Positions 10,179 through 24,600 of a DNA stretch of 64,000 nt are shown here, piece by piece. Origin of the DNA: Neurospora intermedia (Eukaryota; Ascomycota; Sordariomycetes; Sordariales; Sordariaceae); assembly GCA_037102815.1 (NCBI GenBank), contig BTPP01000006.1, positions 2,852,001 through 2,916,000 on the forward strand. The letters are read 5' to 3'. Both the position numbers and the translations under genes were made by a program. The stretch's first letter is position 1; each line of letters opens with the position of its first letter. The notes beneath the pieces were generated by a model. The model made no database searches and was not told the DNA's origin. It worked only from the letters and a program-made list of their open reading frames with translations.

Positions 10179-13100
10179 AGTAGTACTTACAGTTTAGTTT
10201 TAAACCGACCTTATTATTTTTTACGTCTCTTCTTTTCGTTAAGGGGGGAGATACGTTAGGATTTAATAACGATTTATTAGATTTTTCAATTATTATTCAA
10301 CTTTTGCCCTTTTAGATTAAATATTTATACTTTTACTCCTCGGAGTCCCCTTTTTTTTACTATTTTATTACTACTTATTTAAATCTAAAGGTTAAATTAA
10401 ATAATATTAAAAACCGATTAGGCAAACCTTTAGGTAATTTTTAACTTTTAGGAGGAAAGTTTAATACGTAAAGTATATTAGATTATTAAATTTATTACTT
10501 ACGAACTACAACTTTACTATAAGGAAAGATTTTAACCTTTAACCGCCGAATTGCTTATTAAGGTAGTATAATTGCACTTAAATAGAGAAACCAATTATAT
10601 TAAAATTGAATCTAATTGGACTATTAATATTAGTAATAATATCTACGATAGGGGATGGATTATTAATTTGGACGTAGTAGATTGCGAAGTTTAATAGGTC
10701 TTATATAAATATTATTAATTGGTTACTAATTATCCCGTTTTAATATATTAAATTTGGCCCTTTATAGTTAAAGAAGGAGCGTTATTATAATTGCGAAAGA
10801 AGAATTAGAAATAGTTTATAGCCTGAATTAAAGTAAGTAATACTATTATTAATATTATTGCTTAAATGCCTATTCCTTCTAGTATTAGTAGTATAAGCGT
10901 TTACTCTTCTCCGGTAAACTTTTCGGATACCGTTAAGATAATTAATATATTAATTTTTATTAACCTAGTATAAATTCCTATACTACCTTCCTTACCGCCT
11001 ATACTTATTAAATAATACGTTTAGTTAGGCCCGACTTAACGACCTTTCTCGTTTATAGAATCGATAATTTCGTAAATAAGCTCGGTTATTGAGATTGTTA
11101 TTAGTATTATTTAATAATTGGTTGCTAATCCTATTACTAAATATTTTGGAAATTTCGTATAAATTGAAACTCTTTTACACTTAGTATGAAAATAGTAGTA
11201 GGAGTAAGTAAAATAATATTTGGGAATGGTTCTTACTAACTACTTTCTTATATATTTTATTAATTTAAATTAAAATACTATATATTTTATTTAATATAAT
11301 ATAAAGATTGGAGGTAGATTTCCGAATTATTTATTTTATTTTATTTAACCGGTTTATAATACTATACGCTTAATTTAAAATAGTATAAAGCCTGGTTTTA
11401 ATCTCCTAACGCTTATTACCGCCAAGCGCAACGTTTCTTAACCTTATAAGAATCCTATTATTTATTATAATTGGCGCTCTAGCAGTCTTATTAGTCCTAT
11501 TAGCGAAACGGCTATAATAGGCGCTAGGGACCCGTATAATACCGCTAGTCTAATTAATTAAATAAAAAATCTTCGTATTGATCGTATTAACCGGCAACCC
11601 CTATTTGAAAATATTAACTAGTTTCCTATTTACTTTTGTAAATATATACCAATTCCTACTATTAGCTATAACGTTTCTAATTAAACTTTATAAATAAACT
11701 TTAAAGAATTAATAGATTAGGTTCCGGTAAGTAAGAAGTAAATAGAATAGTAAGGATTACCGCCCGTAGTTTTAAGTAATAATAGTTACCTTCCTTTAAT
11801 TATTTTAAAGGCTTCCGTTCCTTCTATATATTTAATTTTCTACTAGAACGCTTATCCTATTAGTAATTTATAGGCTATATACTTTAACGTTAATTCTAAT
11901 ACCTTTATTCTATTAATTAAAGTTAATAGCAATAGTATAATAACGGATAATTCGGCGCTTTGCGAAATGTTTAAGGATTTGTATAATTATATTAAAGAGT
12001 TAGAAAATTGGAATTAAATTCTTGCCGACTCTATTTCTAAGGCTAATATAAATGGTTGTTAATTAGTTAAGGAAGAACCTTTTAAAATTTTGGATATTAG
12101 AATATACTTCCTTAATATAGAACTTAATAAAATGAAGAAGGGTATATATTAAAACGGTAAGGTTAATATTTATATTACCTTTTATAGATTCGATAATATA
12201 TTTAAAGGATATTTAAAGAATTATTTAGAAAGACGCTAAATTCTCGTTAATAACCTTAATTAATTATTCTACAGTATAGTACTATACTAGTAGAATTTTA
12301 CCCTCTTTAAGGAAGAATATAATAATTTTCGTAATAGTTTTAATAAAACTTTTAATATATTTAATATTATATTTAGTATTAAACCGTATAAAATATAAAA
12401 ATAGTTAGATACGAATAAGTTTATTGTAGAATTGTATAAGATTAATACGTAGGCGTTTTACGATTATTCGACTTAATTATTTAAATACGCGCGCCTTTGG
12501 GGAGATTCTTCGGACTTCTAATTGTGTATTCGCTTATAGAATAGCCTATACTCTATAATATAAACCGTATATATTATTCTAGAATAGAATATTAATTTTA
12601 GCGATTATATTAGTAGGGTTGAATAGAAGGCTATCCTAATACACTATTTATTTTTAGAGTTATTAAAGAATAAATAGTTAATTTACTATATTATTAATAG
12701 CTCCAATAACGAGGACGATAATTCTAACGTTTATACTGGCTTTTGGGGAAATTATAATAGTAGTAAGCCTTTCCGAAAAAACTTTTTATCCTATAATAAT
12801 AGGTTTAATAGTAAATTAGGCGGGAAATTTTATTTTAATAAAGGATTTAGGAATTTTAGTAATAAGTTCGATAAGTGTAATATAGGCCGATTAGGTAATA
12901 ATAACGGCCGTTAGCGTTATTAGGGTAAGAGATTTAAGCGTTATTAGGTTTTATAGGATAGTTATTATATTTATATTTCCGTTGTAATAGTCTTCGTAGA
13001 CGATTTTAATATAAATAATAAGGTTTACTATCTATAGAATAAAGGTTACTATTTTATTAAGGATTTTGAGGAAGAGGTAGAAGAGTCTATAGTAAATACT

Positions 13101-16100
13101 TCCGAGGTTGAGTATAATAATAAACCTTCTACCTATTTTATTAGCTATTTAGCCCCTAATAAATTTTTATCTCCTAGTATTTTATTATTTTATATTATTT
13201 CGTACGTAATAATTAATAAACCGGCGGTTATTCTTAATGCGGTTCTTATTAGAAGTACTAATTCCAACGGGCTTGTACGACCTTTATTGTTAAATTTATC
13301 ATCCGATACTAAATTTATAATAATTCCTAAATATTTAGAAAAGGCCTAAGTATTTTATAGGTCGTCCAATCCTTCGTTTAATAATTGAATAACTTTTATA
13401 AAGAATAGTTGGAAGCCGTTTAGTTGGGCCGGAATATTAAGGAAAGCGGATATTTAAATAAATTTATTAATATTAGTAAACGGACGGAAGCCTAATTTAT
13501 TAGAGGTTTAGTATAAAAGTTAATATATACTACTTACTTTTATTAAGGGATAAATTATTAAAGTAATTCCGGATATTATTCTTAGGAATAGGGAAACGAA
13601 TTTATAAAAAGTTATATTATATTTGTAAATCGATATTAAGTTTAGCCTTAATATACCTGTTATTACCGTATATTTTAATTCGGGTTATTTATTAATAGTA
13701 GTAAATAAAGTGTTTATTAAAGAGTTTTTACCGAATATAAAATATAAAATAATATTGCTTAGTATTATAAAAGGTATTAATTCGAAGATTATTATCGATA
13801 TAGTTGCGGAATTTAATTTTTATATAGAAGGAAAGGTTAATAGTATTAAAGTTAATAGGTACTTCTAAATATCCGCTTTAATTATTAATAAATTAGGCCC
13901 GAATATATTATTAGGAATAGACTTCCTTCGCTACTATAGTACGAAGTTAGACTTTAATATTATTCTATATTCTTTTAAATCGATTTTTAGTATAAAAGTT
14001 TAGGGTAAAATCTATTTTAAAAGAATTGAAGGGGGGGAGGACGTTCTTATTACTAAAGTTTTTACTAAGTTTGATATTTTATTATTAGGAAGGTAGTTAA
14101 GAATTATTCTAGTAAAGTATAGTACTTAATTTAATAATTAGTATAGTTTAAGTGAACGTTCTATTTATAATTTTTATATATAATATCCTTATTTATTAAA
14201 TATTATTATAGATAGTAAGATTCGTAAAGTTGTACTATATTTAAATTAATCTAAAGAGCTAATATTTATTCTTAGAAGAATTTGGATAGGTATAATTATA
14301 TAATTATTATATAAGGTTAGCGAGACTATTATATTAATTAATACTTCGGACGTAGTTTTTTTCGTCCTTAAGGTATAAATTGGATTTATTTAAGAGTAAT
14401 ATACTATATTTATCAATAGGGTTGCTAAGGATAAAAAGGAAGAGGCCGTTAGGAAAAGTGCCTTTGAGGTACTTTCTTATAGAATTACTAAACCTATTAA
14501 TATTGAAACTATTCTTTCCGAAGTAAGTATTAGTATTTATAATACGGATTCCGAATTCTTAGAGTAAATTAAGAGCCTCCTAAATAAATATGTTAATATT
14601 TTTAGAGATAGAAGGATTATATTAATAAAAGAAAAAGATAAAATACGTATTAATTTAATTGAAGGATAGTAGAATTAGCGAAGGATTATTAGGTTTTACC
14701 CTTTAAGTATTAAGGATTATAAATTTCTTAATAAGGAGTATAATAAAATGTATACTTAGGGTAAAATATTATTTATATTGTAATTAACTCCTATTACCTA
14801 CCCGGTATTTATTATTTAGAGAAAAGTTAATAGAATTAATAAAGGGCGTATTATAATTAATCTTCGTCCGTTTAATAGTATTATTGTACTTAATATATAC
14901 CCTTTATTCGATTAAAAAGATATTATTAATACTATAGTCGGTAAGAAGTTCTTCTCGATCTTTAACGCCGCTAGATTCTTCTACTAACTATTTATTTTTA
15001 TTAAATATTGTAATTATATAATAGTTATTAACCCGCGAGGTTTTAAATAATTTAATATTATATTAATAGGCTTTAAGAATTCTCCGGCATTTATATAAAG
15101 ATTTATAAATAGGCTATTCTTCGAGTACCGCTCCTTTGTACGTATTTATATTAATAATATTATTATTTTTAGTAATACTTAAGAAGAATACTTCGCCTAT
15201 TTAATTATTATTATAGATCTCCTTAATAAATATTATATTTATATTAGTACTAATAAATCTTTTGTAAGGTATCCTTCGGTATAATTATTAGGTAGTATTA
15301 TTGATAGAGAAGGTTATAAATGTACGGAAGATTGTATTAAAGCCTTTTAGAAGTTAACCTTTCTTAATATATTTAATAGTTTTAAAACCTATTTTAATAT
15401 AGTTAGGTAGTTACGTTAAAGTATATTGTAGTTCGCTATTAAGGAGGAATTATTTAATCGAAGAAAGATTAAGTTATTAAAGTAAATATACGAATTAGGT
15501 AATTTATAAGTAGGTTCGATAAAGTAAGTACGATAGGTATATATTTCTAAAATTAAATTCGAACCGACACCCGAAGAACGCGAAGCCTTCCGTATTATAT
15601 AGGAAAATTTGTATAATTAAATATATCTTTTCCACTATGTAAAAAGTAATATACTTTTTATTAAAATTAATATTAGTAGTTTAGCCTACGGTATTTATAT
15701 TTTCTAATTTAAGTATTTATAGGATAGGGAATTTATTTTTAAAATAAGTAAAATCCTACTAATTATAATTAAACCGGTATATTTCCTATTAAAATTAATA
15801 TCCTTAGTTAAAAAGAAATATAGTTCTACGGAAATAGAAATCGCAGTTATTATTTAAGCCCTACGGAAATTTCGAAAGATAGTTCAATTTAACAAATATT
15901 GGATTAATATTATTATTAATTATATTTTTACTACCGGGATCGTTAAGTATACTTCGTTATATATAATAGATTTAGTTAAGGTTAACCTAAAGTTTGTAAA
16001 TACCGCTAATTAGGTATTATAATTCAATTTGAATATATTCTATATTCTTAGACTATTGAATATTATATTGGATATATTATTAAGACTACCGACCGTTAAA

Positions 16101-18279
16101 ATTATAGATAAGAACAATATTTCTAATAAATTGGCTAATATTTAGTTTAATTTTACGGAAATATAGAATATTAGTTATTAAAATAGTTTTAACGCTTTTT
16201 TATTTATATATATTAAAGTTATTCCGGATACATATTAAGTTTCGTTAATTATTATATTAGAATTTCGCTAATAGTTAATTAAGGTTTATTTTAAAGATTT
16301 TAAATATATTAGGGTTCTCCGGCTAATTAATAAAATTAATATTCTAAAGTATATTTATATACAACGATTGGGAAAGTGCCTAAATCTACCGGCGGGCCCC
16401 TATCTATTCGAAGATAAGTTGCTTTACTATATTAATTATTAAGATGTACGTCGGTTATATATTCCTTAAATTTATATATAAAAAATACTAGAGCTAGTAT
16501 ACGATAAGAAATACTATTTTAGGATTAATAGGATAATAGATAATTTAATATACTTCTATATAAGGAGAAAGACCTAAATAGTACGTAAGTACGTTAAATA
16601 TTGCGAGGTTTACTATTAAAATTAGTAGAATAAGCATCCGACCCTTAGAGAATTATTATTAATTCGGACGTTCCTAAAGCCGTTTTATATAATTACTATA
16701 GATTTTATTACTAATATATTAATAATTAAAGCGGCCGGTATTATATAGGCTCTAGAAGGTTTCCCGGAATTTAATATTATATATATTATTATTTATAAAT
16801 TTAGTAAGAAGGTATTATTAATAGTTAGCTATTCTATTTATAGTATGTAGGAATAGGTTAAAGTATTATTTCGGACTTTACAGCTTTATAATTAGGGTTT
16901 ATTAGTAATTATTATTAGCAACCGAAATCCTAAATTTATTTTTACTATTTAGAAGAATATTTTCGAAGTATTAGCTATTAATTTACTATTTTCAATAGCC
17001 TACTACGTTTAAACGGACGGATAGTTGGAAAGAACGAACTAAATTACTAAAATAGCTATTCGTATATAGTATACGACGAGTATTATTCCTTAAACGTTAA
17101 TATTAGTAGTATTGTAATATAATTTAAATAATACTATTCAATCTACTATCGGATTATTATTAAATAAGTTAATATATAATTTTAAACTACGGGCGGCCTT
17201 CAATTTACTTATACCGGATAATTAGGAAGCTATTATAGCGGAGTCTTTAGTTATTATCCATTAAGAATATTAATTCGAGGCCGCAAAATTTATTAATTGG
17301 GCTAGAATAGCTATTAAAGAATAATATAATTCTAAATATTTTCTAATAACGTTCAATATAGGTAATAAAGTTTATTTACGTTTAGGTAAAGGTTATTATT
17401 TACTTAGAAGTTTAAAGAAGAAGTAATTAATAGAAAGAATAGGCCCCTATTAAATTCTTAAGAAAGTTAGCCTATTAATTTATAAATTCGATTTACTTAG
17501 TACTTAATGTACTTATCCTATTATTTCTATAATATATCTTTATAAATTAGTGTAGGGTCCTAATCCTTTTAATTATAAGGTTTTACTACTATTGCCGGTT
17601 AAAGTTAACGGTTAAGAGGAATAGGAAGTCGAAAATCTTATAACTAGAAGTTAAGGATTATTAAATATATAATATTTAGTTAAATAGATTAGGTACTAAA
17701 ATAAGGATAATATATAGGAACTATATAGTAAATTTATAAAGAATTCGAAGGAGTTAGTAAGGGACTTTGATGTAGAATATTCGCTAGAATTACTGTTCAA
17801 AAGTAATTATAGAAGGGTAATTTAGCATATTAGCAATATAATTTTATAGAGGCGTTGTTAAAATAAATAGAGGAAGTAATTGTTTTTTCGCTAAAAGAAG
17901 GGGAGGTTACCGGAAACTATAAGAATTTGAGAGTTTTTTCCTTTATTTTGTATTTTATTTTCTTTTTTATTAAATATTTCCGTAGGAAATTATATTTTCC
18001 GTAACTTTCTATCAAGATTTCTAGAATTCTATTTAGAAATATATTTAAACGGAAGTAAGCTTAATATTAATAGTATATAGGATAATATACCGTACGCTAC
18101 TTATAGTTTCGATTAAAATATTTTCTATTTTAATTAAATAGGTACGTACGGTCGTATAGAGGCAATAGTAATTATAATTATATACGGCAAACGGCCCCGG
18201 TAGGTAGACACTCGTAGAAGAAGAGTCTTAATATATATATATAATTTTTAAAAGAAGTTAAAATTATTTAACTACTTTT

Positions 18280-20747
18280 ACCCTCTCTCTTTTTTACTTT
18301 AGCAACCTTACTACCACCTACCTTATCCCTATAATATTCAATTCTACTACGGCTCTTATTATATAATAATCTTATTAGACTAATTATTATTTATTAATTT
18401 ACTTTGTCTTACATTCGCTAATTACGACCTCGGTATATTAAAATAACCGATATTAATATAGAATCCCCGCCGCCGGTTAACAATATAATTATTACCCTCA
18501 ATAATTAAATTAATAATTCTAACTACAATAGTAGCCTATATAGTCTTACTACAGACCGGTAGCTTACCCTACAATTGCTCGAATATAACCCCCGGTTCGG
18601 TATATTAATTAATATAGCAAAATACTTTAACTATTATACTATTAATAGTATTTCTAATAAAATTATTAATTTAGGAATTAATAATATATATATTATACTA
18701 CCTAATTTTATAACCGACTTTGTCGAATAGATAAACGTAATTCTATTTAAACAATTCTTTAATTACATCTATTATAAATATATTATTAATACGTTTAATA
18801 ATTTTAATTAAAATTATACTCCCTATAATCCGCTTATTCGCCTCCTTAAGTCTTTTAGTACTACTTAGGGCGTTCTAGTATACAACCCTAAAAAAGCGGA
18901 TAATAGTAAACGTATAGTACTAATCTTAACCGCTAATTATTTTTTTATACTATACAAGAATAAATTGCACTCTATTTTATATAATACTATTAATCGTATA
19001 AATAAATTAATTGATTTAGATATAATAATTTTATATTCCTTCGAAAGTAATCTTACTTACCTTACACCCGTATTCTTATTAAACGGACTACCTAAGGATT
19101 TAATTTTTAATAGTTACTATAGACCTTAGTAGGAGTAAATATTTAACGCTATTATTAGTTTTAATAATATTTAGATTTAGGAGTCGTATTTTAGTGGAAA
19201 ATTTAATCTAATTTATATAATAATAGTTAAATTCGGCAATACTATCTTCGGAAGAGGATATATAGAGGAATTTATTATTACTAGCGAACGCCTCTAAGTA
19301 TACTTCTTACCGGCTTTCTATATAGTTTATTTTAATAATTGTATTATTAGGAATAGTAACTTCGATTTTTCCGAGATTTAAGAATATAGGAAGATCGCTT
19401 AATTAATTAGTAAGGCTCGTAAAGTCTTATAGTTAATAGTTAAACCGGCCTCTATTCTATTTTATATTAAAACCCTAATTGCTAAAATAATTCTAAGAAA
19501 GGTATATAAAACTCTAATCCGAATCGTACAATCCCGCTCGGCTATTACTAGTAAAAATAATAATAAAGGAAAAGTATATCCGACCTTCGTTAATACCTTC
19601 GCTAACTATAATAAAAATTGTATTAATTTTAGCGTTAAAGTCAATTAAGAATTACGTACAGAAATCGAAAAAATTATTAAAATATATATAGAAAATAAGG
19701 AAGAGTATAAGAGATAGTTCGTTAGTAACTACTCTTTTTTATAATATAAATTGGTTTATAATATTAAAATAGCTTTTAACTTTGCTTTTAATAAAAAATA
19801 CAATAGTAATACTAATTTTACTAATTATATCCCTTCGAAGGTAATATTATTCGCTATTTAGTATTCCAATTATAATATTAGACTTCCTAAGTAGATCGGT
19901 AATCTATTAGGTAGATTTAGTTATCTTTACTATATTTAAGTAGTACCCGCTAAGTCGGCTTTAAATAAGCTTCCTATAGTTAAAAAAGTAATTAACTATA
20001 CTATCGAAGTTAGTAGAGAATTTACAATACTTATTAATTTTATTTTTTGCGAGGAGATTAAAGGAATATTAGCGAGTATTTCGGAAAAATAGATTATAAT
20101 ATTAGCGGCTTCTAACGAATATTAGAAAAGAATTATATAAATAATATAAATAGAATTAACATCCCTTCGTACTAAGTTTAGAAAAGTATAAAAACTTTAT
20201 ATCTAACGTTATTCCGCTACTTTATTTACTAATAGAATTTATATACCCAATACTCTTCCTAGTATTACTACTCTTTATAATATTCGTTCTAACAACCTTT
20301 CGCCTTAACCTATACCCGGCTTAACCAGATTGTCCGATAAACTTTATACTATATTAATTCGTTCGGGCTTTCGCTTCGATACTTTATTTTTTACCCACTC
20401 TCCTCGCCGCAACTACCTTCCTACCGACTAGGAATAGGAGGACTCTCTATTAGGACGTAAGCAATCCTATTAAAATATATATTATATAAACGAAAATAAT
20501 AAGATAAAAGAGGATAAATTTAATAATCGCTTGCCTTATTACGGATATAGTTACTAAAGGATCGGTACTAGGTTATTAAATTATATATTCTATTTAAATA
20601 GGCGTACGTTTTTATATTTATTAATTAATTTGGATATAGGCGAATAAATAGAGATTCTAATAGATAACCGGATCTTTTATATATATAGTTAAATTTAATA
20701 ATATTATGTAGATAGTGAGCACTCTTTTCCTTTTATCGAGGGGGAGA
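18280..20747 (+). mobile_element. Post-integrase region of inner copy A (fossil, unassigned)
   Basis: Between the end of the integrase region and the 3' LTR lie about 2.4 kb that still look protein-coding on the plus strand in composition and codon pattern, despite decay. The matching region of copy B is about 21,650-24,110 on the minus strand. I do not recognise a family. Most Ty3/gypsy elements end soon after integrase, so this extra region accounts for much of the unusual 11.2-kb length. Confidence 0.5.
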
Positions 20748-21086
20748 TATTATAGGGTATTCTTAATAAATATTTAAATATTTTATTTTATTATAATAGC
20801 TGTTCGTTAGAGCGTATAATTTATTATATAAGAATATTCGTCCCGTTAACCTCTATTAAGGTTGACGGATTATTAATTTATATTATATTAACCTTATATT
20901 TATTTTATTTATACTTAGTAAAATCGTATGCGAGGTCCTAGGTTGAAGCTCGCGATAAGTCTTATTTTCAATTTCCTTTAATAAGACTATCGTTAATCGT
21001 TACACACTATTACTCTATCTAGCAACTAATTGCTTATTCTATTATTCTCTATTATTATTATTTGTAAAGCACATCTTCGCGTAACA
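20748..21086 (+). repeat. 3' LTR of inner copy A
   Basis: This is a 339-bp direct repeat of 9840-10,178, with mostly C/T and G/A differences. It is preceded by a purine-rich GAGGGGGAGA tract and followed by the second copy of GAGGT. Confidence 0.92.
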
Positions 21087-21091
21087 GAGGT

Positions 21092-21304
21092 AAAACGTTT
21101 CTTATTAAATATACTATAATTAATAATAGACTGTCTATTACTATACGCTATACCCTAATCGATACCGGAGTAGATATATATATCTTCGTAAATAAACGCT
21201 TTATAAATAAACTAAAGAAATTATAATTAAACGAATATAGCGATTTTGAATTAAGATACGTTATTTTATATAAAAAGATATAACTAAACGCTATTACTAA
21301 AGCT
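21092..21304 (+). mobile_element. Outer LTR element, protease-like segment between the two inner copies (fossil)
   Basis: This short segment of the outer element is left between its two guests. It carries an aspartic-protease-like DTG core near 21,160-21,170. That it belongs to the outer element follows from the target duplications on both sides (GAGGT on the left, ATAAA on the right). It is broken. Confidence 0.7.
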
Positions 21305-21309
21305 ATAAA

Positions 21310-21648
21310 TATTACGCGAAGATGTACTTTACAAGTAATAATAATAGAGAATAATAGAGTGAGTAATTAGTTGCTAGACAGAATAATAGTACGTAACGAT
21401 TAATAATAGTCTTATTAAAGGAAGCTAAAAACAAGACCTATCGCGAGCTTTAACCTAGGACCTCGTATACAACTTTATTAAATGTAAATAAAATAGATAT
21501 AAGGTTAGTATAATATAAATTAATAATCTATTAACTTTAATAGAGGTTGACGGGACGAGTATTTTTATATAATAGACTATATACTCTAACGAACAATTAC
21601 TATAATAAGATAGAGTATTTAGGTATCTACTAAGAATACCCTATAATA
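21310..21648 (-). repeat. 3' LTR of inner copy B
   Basis: This 339-bp repeat lies in minus-strand orientation and matches the LTRs of copy A and 32,216-32,554. The first copy of the ATAAA target duplication precedes it. Confidence 0.92.
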
Positions 21649-24600
21649 TTTCCCCCTCGATAAAAGGAGAAGAGTACTTACTATTTATATAATATTATTA
21701 AATCTAACTATATATATAAAAGATCCGGTTATTTATTAGAGTCTCTATCTATTTACTTATATTTAAATTAGTTAGTAAATATAAAAACGTACGCTTACCC
21801 GAATAGAGTATATAGTTCAATAATTTAATACTAATCCCTTAATAACTATATCCGTAATAAGGTAAACGATCGTTAAACTTATCCTCCTCTATTTTATTAT
21901 TCTCGTTTATATAATATATATCTTAATAGGACCGTTTATATCCTAATAGAGAGTCCTCTTACTCCTAGTCGGTAGGAAAGTAGTTATAGCGAAGAAAGCG
22001 GGTAAAAAATAAAGTATCGAAGCGAAAGCCTAAGCGAGCCGATATAGTATAAAATTTATTGGATAATCCGGTTAAATTAAGTATAAATTAAGGCGAAAGG
22101 TTATTAGAATAAATACTATAAGGAATAGTAATATTAGGAAGAGTATTAGGTATATAAATTCTATTAATAAATAAAGTAGTAGAATAGTATTAAATATAAA
22201 ACTTTTATACTTTTCTAAATTTAGTACAAAGGGACGTTAATTTTACTTATATTATTTATATAATTCTTCCCTAATATTCATTAAAAGCCACCAATATTGC
22301 AATCTACTTTTCTAAAGCACTTACTAATATTCCTTCAATCTCTTCGTAAAAAATAAAATTAATAAGCATTACAAATTCTCTACCAACTTCGATAATACAA
22401 TTAATTACCTTCTTAATTATAGGAAGCTTACTTAAAACCGACTTAGTAGGTACTACCTAAGCGTAATAAAAATAGCTAAATCTATTTAATAAACTATTAA
22501 TCTACTCCGGAAGTCTAATATTATAATTAGAGTATTAAATAGTAAATAATATCGCTTTCGAAGGAATATAATTAGTAAAATTAGTATCGCTATTGCGTCT
22601 CTTATTAAAAGTAAAATTAAAAACTATTTTAATATTATAAACTAACTTATATTATAAAAAAGAGTAATTGCCGGTAAATTATTTCTTATACTCCTCCTTA
22701 TTCTCTATATATACTTTAATAATCTTTTCGATTTCCGTACGTAGCTCTTAATTGATTTTAATACTAAAATTAATATAATCTTTATTATAATTAGCGAAGG
22801 TATTAGCGAAGGTCGGATATACTTTTTCTTTATTACTATTTTTATTAATAGTAACCGAACGGGACTATATAACTTAGGTTAGAGCTTTATATACCTTTTT
22901 TAGAATTACTTTAACAATTAGAATTTTAATACGAAATAAAATAGAGGCCGGTCTAATTATTAATTATAAAACTTTATAAATTTTACTAATTAATTAAACA
23001 ATCTCCTTATACTCCTAAATCTTAGAGAAATTAAAGTCGCTACTCCTAACAATATAACCGTCAGGGTAAACCGTACAAAGAGCCGGTAAGAAGCGCGCCC
23101 AAAGGCGCTTACTAGTAATAATAAACTCCTCTATATATCCTCTTCCGAAGATAGCGTCGCCGAATTTAATTACTATTATATAAATTAAATCGAATTCTCC
23201 GCCAAAATATAACTCCTAAATTTAAATATTATTAAAATTAATAATAGCGTTAAATACTTACTCTTATTAGGGTTTATAGTAATTATTAAGAATTAAATCC
23301 TTAGGTAGTCCGTTTAATAAAAGTACGGGCGTAAAATAGGTAAGATTACCCTCAAAGGAATATAAAATTACTATATCCAAGTCGATTAATTTATTTGTAC
23401 GATCGATAGTACTATACAAAACGGAATACAATTTATTTTCGTATAATATAAAGAGATAATTAATAATTAAAATTAATACTATACGTTTACTATTGTCCGC
23501 CTTTTTAAGGTTATATACTAGAACGCCCTAGGTAATATTAAAAGACTTAAGGAGGCGAGTAAATAGATTATAGGGAATATAATTTTAATTAAAGTTATTA
23601 AATATATTAACAATATATTTATAACGGACGTAATTAAAGAATTATCCGAATAGGATTATATTTATCTATTCGATAAGGTCGGCTATAAAATTAAGTAATA
23701 CAACGTATATACTATTAATTCCTAAATTAATAATTTTGTTAGAAATACCGTTAATAGTATAATAATTAAAGTATTTTACTATATTAATTAATATACTAAA
23801 CCGGGGGTTATATTTAAACGATTACGGGGCGAGCTACCGGTTTATAGTAAGATTACGTAGGCTGCCGTTGCAGTTAGAACCGTTAATCCAATTATTAAGA
23901 GTAGTAATTATATTATTAACTAATAGCGGGGATTTTATATTAATATTGGCTATTTTAATATACCGAGGTTGTAATTAGCGAATATAAAATAAAGTAGATT
24001 AATAAATAATAATTAATTTAATAAAATTATTATATAATAAAAACTATAATAGAATTGAGCGTTGTAAGGATAGAGTAAATAGTAGTAAAGTTATTAAAGT
24101 AAGAAGGAGAGAGGGTAAGAGTAGTTAGATAATTTTAACTTCTTTTAAAAATTGTATATATATACTAAAACTCTTCCTCTATAAGTACTTACTTACCGGG
24201 GCCGTTTACTATATATAATTATAGCTACCGTTACCTCTATACAATTATATATACCTACCTAATTAAAATAGAAAATATTTTAATTAAAACTATAAGTAGC
24301 GTATAATATATTATTTTATATATTATTAATATTAGGTTTACCTCCGTTTAAGTGTATTTTTAAGTAGAATTTTAGAAATTTTAATAGAAAGTTACAGAAA
24401 ATATAACTTCCTACAGAAATACCTAACGAAAAAGAAAATAAAATATAAAATAAAGGAAAAAACTTTCAAACTTTTATAATTTCTAATAACCTCCCCCTCT
24501 TTTAGCGAAAAAATAGTTACTTCCTCTATCTATTTTAACGACGCCTCTATAGGATTATACTACTAACGCGCTAAACTACCCTTCTGCAATTGCCTTTGAA

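Larger units (their letters stand above)
9840..21086 (+). mobile_element. Inner LTR retrotransposon, copy A (Ty3/gypsy type), fossil
   Basis: This is an 11,247-bp element with two 339-bp LTRs (9840-10,178 and 20,748-21,086), flanked by the duplication GAGGT (9835-9839 and 21,087-21,091). The internal order on the plus strand is: gag-like region (to about 12.9 kb), protease-like region (about 13.2-13.9 kb), reverse transcriptase (about 14.7-15.3 kb), RNase H, integrase (about 16.4-17.4 kb), then about 2.4 kb of further protein-like sequence before the 3' LTR. It is broken in every frame by dozens of RIP-type changes. It is the same family as copy B, which lies 223 bp away in the opposite orientation. 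Confidence 0.9.
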
